Assembly (NCBI GenBank): GCA_022059125.1
Contig: JAEUWY010000013.1
Coordinates: 682,001-746,000 of the forward strand
From: Corynespora cassiicola
Taxonomy: Eukaryota > Ascomycota > Dothideomycetes > Pleosporales > Corynesporascaceae
Length of the DNA stretch: 64,000 nt
Direction of reading: 5' to 3'
The notes beneath the pieces are model-generated. The model saw nothing but the letters and a program-made list of their open reading frames with translations. It was not told where the DNA came from and made no database searches. Made by a program: the position numbers and the translations under genes. Shown in pieces: positions 34,423 through 45,439 of the stretch (positions are counted from its first letter, which is position 1; each line of letters opens with the position of its first letter).

Positions 34423-35175
34423 TCATATGTCGGGCTGGTAGTGTATTCTAAATTTTTTGTTCGCCCGATCTGGAGCTCGACTCTGGAATTGCTCGCCCAA
34501 GATCTCAAAGACCAAAGGCTTCGTAGCTTCATTCAAACCGGTTGAGTTTCCGTCCTCTGTAGTGTTCAACGGAATCTCGAATCGGAACATGCTGTGCTCT
34601 TTCGGAATCACTACGAATATCAGACCATGGAGGATTAGGGCATTTAGGGCGGATTTACCTTTGACGTTGTTGCTCTTGGTAATTAATTCGAACGTAAATT
34701 GGGTATCCTTCACGACAATGCCAGTCACACCTACGCGGCTGACACAACGACTTCTTGTGACCGTAAGGAGTGCGCCGTGCATGTCTGCACTCGCAAGCAT
34801 TTGCCCAGCACTGGATGCAGTGACGTGTGCTCTTTTCGCATCCGCTATCCCAAGAATCTCTCTCATATATCCTGTCCACAACTTATGTAGCGGCTCATAG
34901 ATGGCATATTTCTGTTGTTCCTTTGGAATCTCCAGAAGCCCCAGGGATCGCTTTTTAGAGGCAGAAAGAGGGCGCGGCTTGTTCTTGTTGCGTTTGTTCG
35001 CCTTCTCTTTCTTCTCGTTGAGGGCGCGTCGGCGGACAGCGCGCGCTGAGGGGGTCGGAGAGGTAGCGCGGAGGTACAGCGGACGCTTTACGACGCGTTC
35101 TTGGTAGTGCTGCGCAGCAACATCTGGTGAGTGGGCACGTACGAGGAGTTCTTGGACGTGAGGGATCGAGGCCAT
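34423..35175 (-). CDS. POP4: RNase P/MRP protein subunit POP4 (Rpp29)
   Basis: POP4 binds the catalytic RNA of RNase P (tRNA 5' maturation) and RNase MRP (rRNA processing). The frame is open for 250 codons, but I read a 48-bp intron inside it (34611-34658; donor GTAAAT, branch CTAAT, acceptor GTAG). Splicing joins VK|VIPKEHSMFRFE, the conserved end of the Sm-like fold, and removes 16 residues that break it, giving exons 35175-34659 and 34610-34423 and 234 residues. The intron is a multiple of three without a stop, so retention would still be translated. The N-terminal half is basic (RRRALNEKKEKANKRNKNK), followed by LHKLWTGYMREILG and ADMHGALLTVTRSRC, which match the family. Start context is good (ACCATGG). 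Confidence 0.92.
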   Translation of the reverse strand: MASIPHVQELLVRAHSPDVAAQHYQERVVKRPLYLRATSPTPSARAVRRRALNEKKEKANKRNKNKPRPLSASKKRSLGLLEIPKEQQKYAIYEPLHKLWTGYMREILGIADAKRAHVTASSAGQMLASADMHGALLTVTRSRCVSRVGVTGIVVKDTQFTFELITKSNNVKGKSALNALILHGLIFVVIPKEHSMFRFEIPLNTTEDGNSTGLNEATKPLVFEILGEQFQSRAPDRANKKFRIHYQPDI

Positions 35176-35870
35176 GGTTGGCTGGAAGGACGACGGTGGC
35201 TAGGAGATCGAGAGGCGAAGCAAATTTTGTTGCGGTAGCTGAACAGTCGCGGCGGCTGGGCGAAGCCTCTCAAAATGACGCGTCGTTCTGGGCGGTGGAG
35301 GAGGTACAGACACGGCTGTTTGAAAAAAGACATGGCGGAGGATCAGTCGTCACCAAATTTGGAGATGTGAAGTTGAACTTCTGCGCTAGTCCAAAATAGG
35401 CATAAACCACATCTACCTTCAGTCCTGGAAATCCGTCGATGTCTGCAACCATTCCCATCCGTTCCGAATAAGAATACCCAGTTGTGTATTGCTACATTGT
35501 ATACTAGATTTCTACTAGAAATTGAGCCAATCAAGTATGAATCATGTGCAAGCCAAGTCTTCCAGCTGCAAACCCAAAGCGGTCAGTCTTGCGAAGAACA
35601 AAGGCGCCATGCCATCACACCTGAATGCCTGAATACGAGGGCTGCACGTGGCTACCAGGCAACTGCAACCATAAACTCTAGCTGATTCTTGTCACACCCT
35701 AGCCATTCTCGTATCTCGGATTCGACTCTTGTCCTGCCTCATCGCCAAACCTCGCAACGACACAAGTATTCAACATGATCTCTTTTGAACGGCTCTTTAG
35801 AATTTTCGATAACATCACACATTTCTTGATATGCTTTGCTATCTGCACGTGATTTGATTTCAATATCAGT
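35176..35870. other. Divergent intergenic region (POP4 / ABC transporter)
   Basis: 695 bp. No TATA box or repeat recognised; AT-rich towards the transporter start. Confidence 0.45.
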
Positions 35871-38800
35871 ATGTCTTTGTTTACTCGCCAGATTTGGACT
35901 TTGGCATGGAAAGACCTCTTGCTTGTTCTCAACAGTAAAGCTCGAGTCTGGACAGTCATACGTGCTGTATCGATCCCCACCGTATTCGTCATTTATATTT
36001 CCATCATTATTCGATTCTATTGGCCCTCTCAAACTTATGGTGTTGGGAGCGCAAGCCCTATCCGACCTCTTTCGGAAGCCATCCGCAATGCGCCTGGCAA
36101 TCGACGAACTCTTGCTCTATGCAACTATGGCTTTACTGGGGGCGAGATCGACAAAGTAATAGAGGCAGTTTCCTCGAAAGCGAGCGGCGACGATGGCCAG
36201 ATAATCAAGATCCTACGAGACCCTGATGAGCTCCTCACGCTATGCAGGAGTTCTCTCACAGGTGTTACAAAATGCTACGCGGCAGCAGAATTCTACTCAT
36301 CTCCAAGCGAGGGCGGGATCTGGAACTATACAATACGTACTGATGGCTACCATGGCTTCCAGATTAACGTCAAGAACAACAGAAACGACGCCGAGATCTT
36401 TCCGATCCCTCTTCAACACGCCATCGACTCGGCTATCGCGGAGGTTAGCACCGGCGATGGTGCACGAACACTTCCTTCCAATATCAAAGAATACCCATAC
36501 ACCTCCAAGACACAACAAGAGTGGGACGATACTCTTGTCACATCAATACAGAACGCGAATGCCGTAGGTTTCTCTGCATTTTGTTCATGCTATGGCTGAC
36601 CTTCTCGAAAGAAATACATCGCTATCGTCTGGTACATTGGCTTCATAGGCTTATGCTACCACCTAGTGGGAGTCATGGCCAGAGAAAGAGAGTTGGGGAT
36701 GGCTGATCTCCTCGAATCGATGATGCCAAATGTACAACGCTGGCAACCGCAGGCTGCTCGTCTCGCCGGTCGATGGATAGCATTTACAATCGTGGGCACT
36801 CCCGATCTCATACAATATTCCTTGAGTTCCTTGGAAATATAGATGGTACTCGATGCTGATGTTATTTCCCCCCCTAGGTATACCTCCCATCTTGGGTAAT
36901 CATGTCCATCATTGCAAGAGTTGGCCTTTTTCCAAAGACCAACCCTGCCATACTCTTATTCTTCTTTATCCTTACGGGAATGTCACTAAACTCCTTCTCC
37001 ATCCTCGGCGCTGCATTCTTCAAGCGAGCACAACTCAGCGGAATCACTGTCGTAGTGGTAGCCCTTGTTATGGGCATTGCGGCTCAGATATCCGCAAAGT
37101 CAATACCAACAGCTGCTGTTGTAATTCTGGGTATAATTTTCACTCCCATGACGTTCGTGTTCCATATGATATGGCTTGCTCGCTACGAACACAAACAGAT
37201 ATCCCCTAATCTAATCGAAGCAGCTCCTGGTGCCGTGTGGAGAGTTCCCGGGCTTGTCTTTTGGATATTCATGCTCGTACAATGCGTCACCTATCTGTTT
37301 TTTGCTGCCTCAGTAGAACGTTCGCTGTATCACAGTAGCTCTCATGGTAGAAAGACGGTCTACAGCAATAGCGCGCAGCCTGTTGTTTTATCAAACTTTT
37401 CAAAGACCTACCGGCCAAACTGGTTCTTCAGGCATATAGCACCATTATTTGGGATTCAAAAGAAGCCTGTTAAAGCAGTTCGAGATGTTTCCATTGCACC
37501 TATGAATGGCCAGATCATGGTGCTTGTAGGTGCAAATGGATGCGGGAAGAGTACCACGTTGGTAATTAAAACCACCATTTGAACATATCGAGTAAATATG
37601 TACTGATGCTCTTACAGAATGCTATTGCTGGACTTGGAGACATCACAGGTGGATCCATCACTGTGAATGGCTCAGGTGGTATAGGCCTATGTCCTCAAAA
37701 GGTATGCGACACACCCTCTGTTTCATCAATCTTCAAATGATATATGCTGAACCCATGGAAGAATGTTCTGTGGGATTTTTTGACCGTCGCACAACATGCG
37801 AAGATCTTCAATCGAATCAAATCGACTAGCATAAGCCCGACTGCTGATGGCGACCTTTCCCAACTCATCTATGACTGTGGGTTATCACACAAGATACAAG
37901 CCTTCTCCAAGACCCTATCCGGTGGACAGAAGCGTAAACTTCAACTCATCATGATGTTGACTGGAGAAAGTCAAGTGTGCTGTGTTGATGAAGTTTCGGG
38001 CGGCCTGGATCCCTTGTCTCGAAGAAAAATTTGGGACATTATGCTTGCAGCTAGGGGTCAGAGGACCATTGTTCTTACCACCCACTTCTTAGATGAAGCC
38101 GAGTTCCTTGCCGATCACATGGTTGTAATGACGAAAGGATCAAAGGTCGCCGAAGGCTCTGTTTCAGAGCTCAAGAACAAACTTGGTGATGGTTATCGAT
38201 TTCGGTTCCTTCATGGTACTGACGGCTCCGGATACACGGCTGCATCAGATATCGAACATTTGTTCGCAACCGACCACAAGGAATCACTGTTTGATCAAAC
38301 TATTTTCACGGTAAACGACGATAAACGCTCCCTGCGACTTATCAAAGAGCTTGAAACCCGTGGTATCAAGGGATATCAGGTGACAGGTCCAACTATCGAA
38401 GAGGTGTTCATGAAGCTTGCCGGGGACCTTCCAGATGCGCCATCTTCATCAGATACCAAGCTTCCAATTCAACGCGAGGTTAGCAGTGACTCATCAAAGG
38501 CGCAGCAGACCGAACCTGTAACGACAAATTCAATGGCAAATGAAGATGCCCTCATGACCGGAAAGCCACTCAGCTTCTGGAAGCAGTCAATCATATTCTT
38601 CAAGAAGCGTATGACAGTATTCAAGCGGAACTACATACCATACACTGCGGCTTTTCTCATCCCAATCATCGCGACTGCCGGCATCTCCATCCTTGTAAAG
38701 GGCAAGCATTACACTGGCTGCTCACCAAGACAGCAGGCTGACAGTGCTGAATTGGTTACGCTTCCAACTAAAAGCGACTACAAACCTCTTCTTGTTGTCG

Positions 38801-41213
38801 GTCCACCGGATTTTCTGAGCAGTGCCAACCTAGCATCTTTTCAAAACACACTACCCGCTCAATTCGGAGAAAGTAGCTCGGAGGCTTACAAATTCCAGGA
38901 CTACATCCATGTTGTTGATACCTTGGATGAGTATAATGCTTTCATCGACACCAACTTTAGCAACATTACTCCAGGGGGCTTCTTCCTAGGCAACGAACCT
39001 GTCTTTAGCTTTTACTCAGATATGGGCTCGGAGGGGCTGTATTCCGCCATTTTTGTTCAGAATGCTGTGAACACGCTGCTCACTAACACTAAGATTCACA
39101 CTTCTTTCAGGTGAGCCATCAAGATTGAGTAAGCATTCTCAGACTCACAATACTCAGCGTCTTTAATTACCCGTGGCCTGAAGATATGACGGATCAGTTC
39201 CAGATGATATTCTATTTTGGACTTTTAATGTCTTTGTAAGTAACGAAACTCCATGAGCTTCATAATGAGCTGATGATGGAATGCTAGCTATCCGGCTTTC
39301 TTCGCGTTGTATCCGACTAGGGAGCGCCTCCTTAGCATCCGAGCCTTGCAATATAGCAATGGAGCAAGGCCTATTCCAGTTTGGTAAGTATCTATATCTA
39401 TTAAGAATGTGCGGTCGTTAACATCTTGCGTCAGGCTGGCTCATTTGTCTTTTGACTGGCTCAATGTTGTGGTGACGAATGCCATCATCACTGTGATTCT
39501 AGCAGCCACTGCACCCGACAATTGGTGGCATATTGGCTATCTTTTCGTAGTACTTCTTCTGTACGGATTAGCCTCGCTGATGTGGTCATACATGATATCG
39601 CTGTTCGCCAAATCGCAACTGGCAGCTTTCGCCATCGCTGCTGGTACTCAAGCGTACGCCTGTCTCAATTACATTTAAGATTTTCTTTACTAACGGCTAC
39701 AAGATTCTACCTTCTGATGTATTTTGGAGGATTCATGAATATCACATCTAATATGGAGCCCAGCGAAGCCGTTAGAGCGGTCATGATCTTCAACTACACC
39801 TTCACCCTCACTGCACCCAGCTGCAACCTAGTTCGAGCCCTTATAATCTCCATGAACACCTTCTCGGTTCTCTGCCGCGGTGACCCTCCACGCATTGCAA
39901 CCTACCCCGGCGAAATCGGCCTCTACGGCCAACCCATAGTCTACCTAATCGGCCAGTCCCTCTTCATATTCCTCATCCTAATGGCCGTAGAACACAAATG
40001 GACGCCCAAATGGTTCAAGAAAACCCACCCCATTCCACAACCTGACACCGAAAACCAACCCACCCGCGAAAAAGAAGTCTCGGACGAAATCGCCCGCGTC
40101 ACATCCTCCACCGACGGTCTCCGCGCCCAACACCTGACCCGAACCTTCAAATCCAAAGATCACGGCCTCCTAACCGCCGTCGACGACGTGACCTTTGGCG
40201 TCAAAAAGGGCGAAGTCTTCGCCGTCGTGGGCCCCAACGGCGCGGGGAAAAGCACCACCATCAGCATGCTGCGCGGCGACCTGCAACCCTCGAACCCCTC
40301 CACCGCCAGCATCCACCTCAGCAGCATCGACGTGCATCAGGACCGCCGCCTCGCGCGCGCCAAGCTGGGCGTGTGCCCGCAGTTCGATGCCGTGGACCAG
40401 ATGAGCGTGCTGGAGCATCTCGAGTTCTACGCCGGCGTGCGCGGGGTGGGGGACCCGGGGCGGAATGCGCGGCAGATCGTGTCTGCCGTTGGGCTTGGGG
40501 AGTTTGCGGAGAGCATGGCGTCGAAGCTTTCGGGGGGCAATAGGCGCAAGTTGTCGCTGGGCATTGCGCTGATTGGGAATCCAGAGGTGGTGTTGCTTGA
40601 TGAGCCGTCGAGTGGGATGGATCCGCTCGCCAAGCGGAATATGTGGAGGACGTTGGCGAGGTTCGTGCCTGGGCGCAGTGTGCTGCTTACTACACATTCG
40701 ATGGAGGAGGCGGATCATCTGGCGGATCGGGTGGGAGTCTTGGCGAAGCGGTTGTTGGATGTGGGGACGACGGGGCATTTGAGGAAGAAGCATGGGTGGG
40801 GATTTCATGTGCAGATTGTTTTGAAGGGGGCGCCTGAGGTTGGGGTGGAGGATATGGAAAGGGTGAAGAGGTGGGTTGGAGAGGCTTTGCCGGGGGCGGA
40901 GATGGAGGGGATTGCGTTTCATGGGCAGATGAGATTTAACGTTCCTGCTGGGAATACTATAGTGGGAAAGACTGGAGGAGGCGATGAGGAGGAGGAATCA
41001 ACAGTGGGTAGGTTGTTTTTGCTATTGGAGGAAAACAAAGAGGCCTTAGGGCTGGAGTTCTATTCTGTGAGTCCGAGTACCTTTGATGAGGTCTTCTTGA
41101 GGGTCGTTGCGAAGCACAAGGTTGGAGAGGAGGAAGCGCCGAATGTGAAGAGGGACTGGAAGTACCATGTCAAGAAAGTGGCTCGGAATTTGGGGTTGCT
41201 TTTATTAGTATAG
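35871..41213 (+). CDS. Full-size ABC transporter, subfamily A (ABCA-like)
   Basis: ABCA proteins move lipids or amphipathic compounds across membranes with ATP. Nine exons (35871-36563, 36612-36791, 36878-37561, 37618-37701, 37762-39110, 39158-39235, 39288-39383, 39435-39653, 39704-41213) keep frame and give 1630 residues. Layout is TMD1-NBD1-TMD2-NBD2, each TMD with one helix, a large outer loop and more helices. NBD1: Walker A GANGCGKSTT (about 509-518), LSGGQ (599-603), Walker B CCVDEVSGGLD with Asp623-Glu624. NBD2: Walker A GPNGAGKSTT (about 1304), LSGGN (about 1402), Walker B LLDEPSSGMD. Intron 2 uses a weak GTGGGC donor but has a good C-tract and CTAG; joining gives FTI|VYLPSWVIM, as expected. 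Odd points: the non-canonical Val after Walker-B Glu in NBD1, and a final exon clearly richer in G/C than the rest. Substrate unknown. Confidence 0.9.
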
Positions 41214-41537
41214 TTGGGTATGAAAACATAATATGATCGCTCTATTTAATGTTCCATTTACTTCCAATATGGCGGTTACTCAACTATCTGTACATATGTC
41301 CCGAAATATCCGACATGTGTTTAAACTGTTTCTTCTAAAAACGCAGTTGATTTGATGAATTTCTAAGTCCAGCGGGCATACAAATATCGCTGTTACATAG
41401 TGAAGTGTTTCTGTAGTAACTTCTCTGAGACGCCTTTTATAGAAGGTTCATGTGATGGCCCCTTCTCGAATGAGCTCGACGGCCAGCTACTTGAATCGTT
41501 GATATTTGATTTCTGGACGAAAAGTCTGGATAGACAG
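41214..41537. other. Short intergenic region after the ABC transporter
   Basis: 324 bp, AT-rich. The frame of the next gene is open from about 41367 but has no ATG before 41538, so an unseen upstream exon may lie here. Confidence 0.4.
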
Positions 41538-42118
41538 ATGCCTGGTCTAACCCTCTTGACAGGGGATGACAACAAGATACCCTTTGCTGTTTCACCGACT
41601 ATCCAACCCTTCGGTCCCGAGATTCAACCATTCTTTTATCGTCAGTCACGACCATATGCACCTTCTACCTCAAATTTCACGTCACGCCAATCATACCAGC
41701 CTGAAGTACCCGATACAGATGCTCGTCCTTCTGCAACACCCAGAGATGGGACTTCGAGTTCCAACAACTGCCAGTATGTATTTTCCAACACAGTATAAAT
41801 AGCAAATCTGACAATAGCAGCCATAGTGATGATACTGAAAATTCTGAAGGGAGATGGAAGTTCCATCGAACTTCTAGTAATTTTCCACCGGATCCAGAAC
41901 TTCCAACTCAATCCAATACATCTAGTTCTCAATCTAGACAGGGAGAGCCCAGGATTCGTGCTACGTCAGAAGGAGGCATCGAAAGTTTCATACCTGCAGG
42001 TGGGATTGTAGCAGGCTTCTTTAATATTGTAGGTATGACAACGGGAATATTTGTTTCCGTCGGCAGGGACAGAAATGGTGATCCAAAGTTCAAATTAGGT
42101 TTAGGGTGGTCCATGTAA
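41538..42118 (+). CDS. Orphan small protein with a C-terminal hydrophobic segment (177 aa)
   Basis: I do not recognise this gene. Two exons (41538-41773, 41821-42118) around a 47-bp intron with donor GTATGT, CTGAC branch and GCAG acceptor give 177 residues; the intron signals and the kept frame are the main evidence that it is real. The first 130 residues are Pro/Ser/Thr/Asn-rich and probably disordered. A Gly-rich hydrophobic stretch (FIPAGGIVAGFFNIVGMTTG) follows near residues 133-152, with a short tail ending LGLGWSM. It may be a membrane-inserted or fibre-like segment. The frame is open for 171 nt before the first ATG, so the N-terminus could be longer through another exon. It follows the ABC transporter on the same strand by 324 bp. 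Confidence 0.5.
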
Positions 42119-44622
42119 CAGATCTCTTCTGCAGGAGAAGGTGCAGCGTATTTGATGACATGCTGTAAAGTTTAGGCTCCTTATATGGATGAGTTAGTGA
42201 TAGTCTTTCGTCCTTGGAAATTCTCTTACCTTTAATAAAATTTCAAGTGGAAATGAGCTAAATGATTGTATCTTGCACGAAACTCCTACATCTGATCGCT
42301 TGATGATGTTCTATGTGATGGGCGAAGAGACGACTCAGTTTATTATTCTTAGTGGGGCCGGGATTGTAATAGGCACTGAAAGCCTTCTAAACATGGAACC
42401 CCTACGGGCGGAACAGCTCTATGACCCCTTGTAACTAGAGCTCACGGTTTCTGCATATTCTATCAAGCAATTTTAGCTTGTTGGAACAATCCCGCAGGAA
42501 CTACTAAAGTAGTATTATTGGCAGAAATATCTCTACATATTCTAGTATTCAATTATACCGTTGTGATTCCATCCAAGCTCATTGCAGGATCTTGAACGTA
42601 CCTACCTAGGTACCTACTGTAGGCACATGATTGCGTCACGTGGTAGGCCACAGCCGGATTCGCGCTAATCAAGATAAGGATTCTTCTCGATAAGCAAAAC
42701 CAAGGCAGACCAGCTGCATACTGCGTCATTCCGGTATACATGCATTCCCCCTCAGGCGACGAACGGGCCGTGTGGCCAGAATCTTCGCAGCGTTGAGGCT
42801 GAGAAGCCGTCGCTGGCGTGGCAAGCCAGATCGGTGAAGGAGAAGCTGGGCGTCGCAGGGATGTGGCTTGCTTGGGCTATACGGCACTGAGTGCAGCAGT
42901 TAAGCGGCATGCTTCCAGGGGGCCGGTTAGGCGTGCTTGGGCAGGCAGCATGTACTGTGCGTGCAGGGGTACCTGGCATTTCCTGGCCTCGTAGTTAAAT
43001 TCCCGCCGACCAAAACTCCGCCGGCTGGAAGCATGGTGTACGTATGTACGTTTGCATCTTTTCTTCTTACGCTACTTACCGTGCGGCCTTAGGCAGATCC
43101 TCCCCAACCCGTTCCAGACCGCTGACAGTCCCCTCTTACCTGCCCGCCCCGCCCGCTGCTTTTGCGCCACTCGTCTTGCTCACGAGAGCTTCCCGTCGCT
43201 CGAACGCACGTCCACGTCGCTCGAGTACGCCTCCGGGGCTTGACCACACCCACCTCGGCATACCGAGTGCGGGGAGGATCATTGACCCTGGCAGCAAAGC
43301 TCATATGAGCCCGAGTTTCCACAGGCGGCAGGGCAGTATGCCTTATGGAGGATCGCTATGCCTGGGATGAATAGCCACTCATATATTTCTCGATTGGCAT
43401 CATCGCCCTACCCACATGCAATCAAGAGGCCGTTACGCCTAGGTTAAATCAACTCTTGATTGCTGTAGTGGCTGCCAGGAACAGCCTTTTTCTCCATCAA
43501 GATCAGTGTGGTTGGGCATGGGAAGACGAAGCGATCCCTCTGATTAAATTTTACCTTTTCACGCCGTGATGCACATTCTAAACATGGTCCACCAATTCCA
43601 AAGGTTTCCACATATACGGCCGGGAGACTTGGCCTGAAATCTCCAGCACGCATCTGAATGGTTATCCCACCCGACACAGTCGGTTCGACGGCCGTTGGAG
43701 TGAAGTGGGCTGTCATCTTGAATCACACATCTAAACAGCTCGCCTCGTAGACCGGAGCCACATTTCATCCGGCATGTACTGGGTGAATATGCGGTCTCTT
43801 CCAATGCCAAGCACGTGGATGCCGTGCGGGCGGTTTCCACGCGGAGGCGAAGTATGAGGGTCGAGAAATGAGGGGCAGAAAGCGAAGGTGGTCAGAAGCT
43901 ATGGGTAGAGGTATTTCATGCCAAGGTGGGATCGCTTATGATTAAGCTTCCGGCGACAGGGGGGCAGGGAGGAGCATGTTAGTGTGGGGGTGGAGGTGGA
44001 GGAGGGGTTGATTCGTTGGTATCGATAAGTAAAAGCAGCCTTGTCTACTTCATCAGCTCCCAGTACCATCAACCCGCTTTTCCGTTGTCGCAGCCCGTTT
44101 CGAACCAATCACAGTACCTTCACGACTCCCCGCGTCCCACATCACTGGCGTAGCGTGCGGCCAGAGAATTGCAGCGGCTCACGGTCGCGATCACAGCAAT
44201 TCCGCGCCCACAGCGCCCCATGGCTTGAGCGTGTGCCCGTCGTCCGAACGCGCTCCCACAGCCAGCTAGTCATTGACTAACAGCAAGAACCACAGAGGAA
44301 CGAGGACTCGTTAAATGACAGGGCGGCGGATTGCAATACACAGGGCCGGTTTGCACATGACGAGTGCTGCAGGCACAGCAAAAAACAAGACTCTAGGCTC
44401 CCTGTGCAGACCGGTTGGATCCGTTCCTCCCCTGCTGATGTCTTCCCCCCGTTGCCGCCAGCCATGTCGCTTCGGTCACGTCGCCCACCAAAGACACTAC
44501 CCTATGCCTGCCGGCGGCGTGTAATAGGATTGCGATCTTCATTTGATACAACCTACGCCCACCTGCATGCATTCTGCACCCATGCATTTTCAGGCCCCTA
44601 AGGCTGTGCCCCGTCATCCCCG

Positions 44623-44706
44623 TTCGCTGTCCACCTCCGTCCACCTCCGTCCACTGTCTACCCCCGTCTACCGTCCACTCTGCTCACTGTCTACCCCCGT
44701 CCACCG
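44623..44706 (+). repeat. Imperfect CCACCTCCGT / CTACCCCCGT repeat
   Basis: Diverged pyrimidine-rich units of about 10-11 bp (TCCACCTCCG, GTCTACCCCCG, GTCCACTCTG) follow one another for about 80 bp. Confidence 0.6.
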
Positions 44707-44908
44707 CCCCATTATGAGCTTTGCGTAAAACAGCTTGACCAGTATGTGCACGACCCTTCCCGGATTAAGTGAGCATGCGCAGCTCATTCCAGCTAGCCAG
44801 AATCTTGATTTGCCCTTGTCACGTCGAGAATGACTAGAGAGGTGCATGGAACTAGCGGCCGCGGTGCTTCCAGATCAGAATCGCAGCCTTGGCGCTCTTC
44901 GGTATACA

Positions 44909-44980
44909 CTTGGCGTTCTCACAACGCGCTTGGCGTTCTCACAACGCGCTTGGCGTTCTCACAACGCGCTTGGCGTTCTT
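44909..44980 (+). repeat. Perfect 20-bp tandem repeat (3.6 copies)
   Basis: The unit CTTGGCGTTCTCACAACGCG occurs three times without mismatch, then 12 more bases of a fourth copy. A diverged partial copy precedes it near 44888. Perfect identity suggests recent expansion. Confidence 0.92.
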
Positions 44981-45034
44981 CGCAATAAACCCTTTGGGGG
45001 CCGTGCACAGATCCCTTCGATTATACCCCAGTGG

Positions 45035-45042
45035 TATATAAG
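45035..45042 (+). promoter_or_regulatory. TATA box upstream of the metalloprotease
   Basis: TATATAAG lies 400 bp before the start codon. That long distance implies a long leader. A complete-looking intron (45355-45399; GTAAGT donor, CTGAC branch, TTAG acceptor) lies between, probably in the 5' UTR. Confidence 0.4.
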
Positions 45043-45439
45043 CTTGAAAAAGACTTCACCCATTTGCCAAGCTAGATCGATTCGCATGTTTTCAAATACA
45101 AGGCCAGCTCAAGCATCAAGTTTCCCTCACTTCTTGCATTGTACATTTGTTTCGCATTTTCTCGTCATACTATCCTTCGAACAGCGTCTTTGCACACTCT
45201 CGTCCTCTTACGCTTCGAATAGAGTCTTGGGCCACCCCAGCGATATTAAGCTATCGTTGGCAAAACTATAGCGCGTGGGAGCAGCGCCAGTGAGGCGTAT
45301 TTTGGTGACAACTTCAGCCACACTTTTGGTCCTCGCGCCTTGCTCTCTACCATTGTAAGTCCAGGCAAAAAAAATGATGTTTATGTGCTGACTGGTTAGC
45401 ACCCAGAGCTCCATTCGACCAGTCGACTCGATAACCAAT

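Larger units (their letters stand above)
42119..45439. other. 3.3-kb gene-free, repeat-bearing region
   Basis: The largest stretch without a gene. It holds an AT-rich left part, a TACCTAGGTA palindrome (42603-42612), an imperfect pyrimidine repeat and a perfect 20-bp tandem repeat (both listed), and near the right end a TATATAAG and a 45-bp intron-like unit belonging to the metalloprotease leader. Short open frames on both strands show no domains. Confidence 0.5.

Noticed and set aside
40170..40922. 250-codon open frame antisense to NBD2 of the ABC transporter
   Set aside because: Pro/His/Arg-rich shadow of a GC-rich exon.
43444..43840. Two overlapping 90-codon frames on the minus strand
   Set aside because: Overlap each other in different frames, no domain, no splice link, no start context.
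44846..45271. 141-codon open frame through the 20-bp tandem repeat
   Set aside because: The frame is held open by the repeat; no conserved motif and a TATA box inside it points to promoter DNA.
42119..45439. Transposon remnant in the 3.3-kb gap
   Set aside because: No terminal repeats, no transposase or reverse-transcriptase motif, and no paired long repeat seen by eye.
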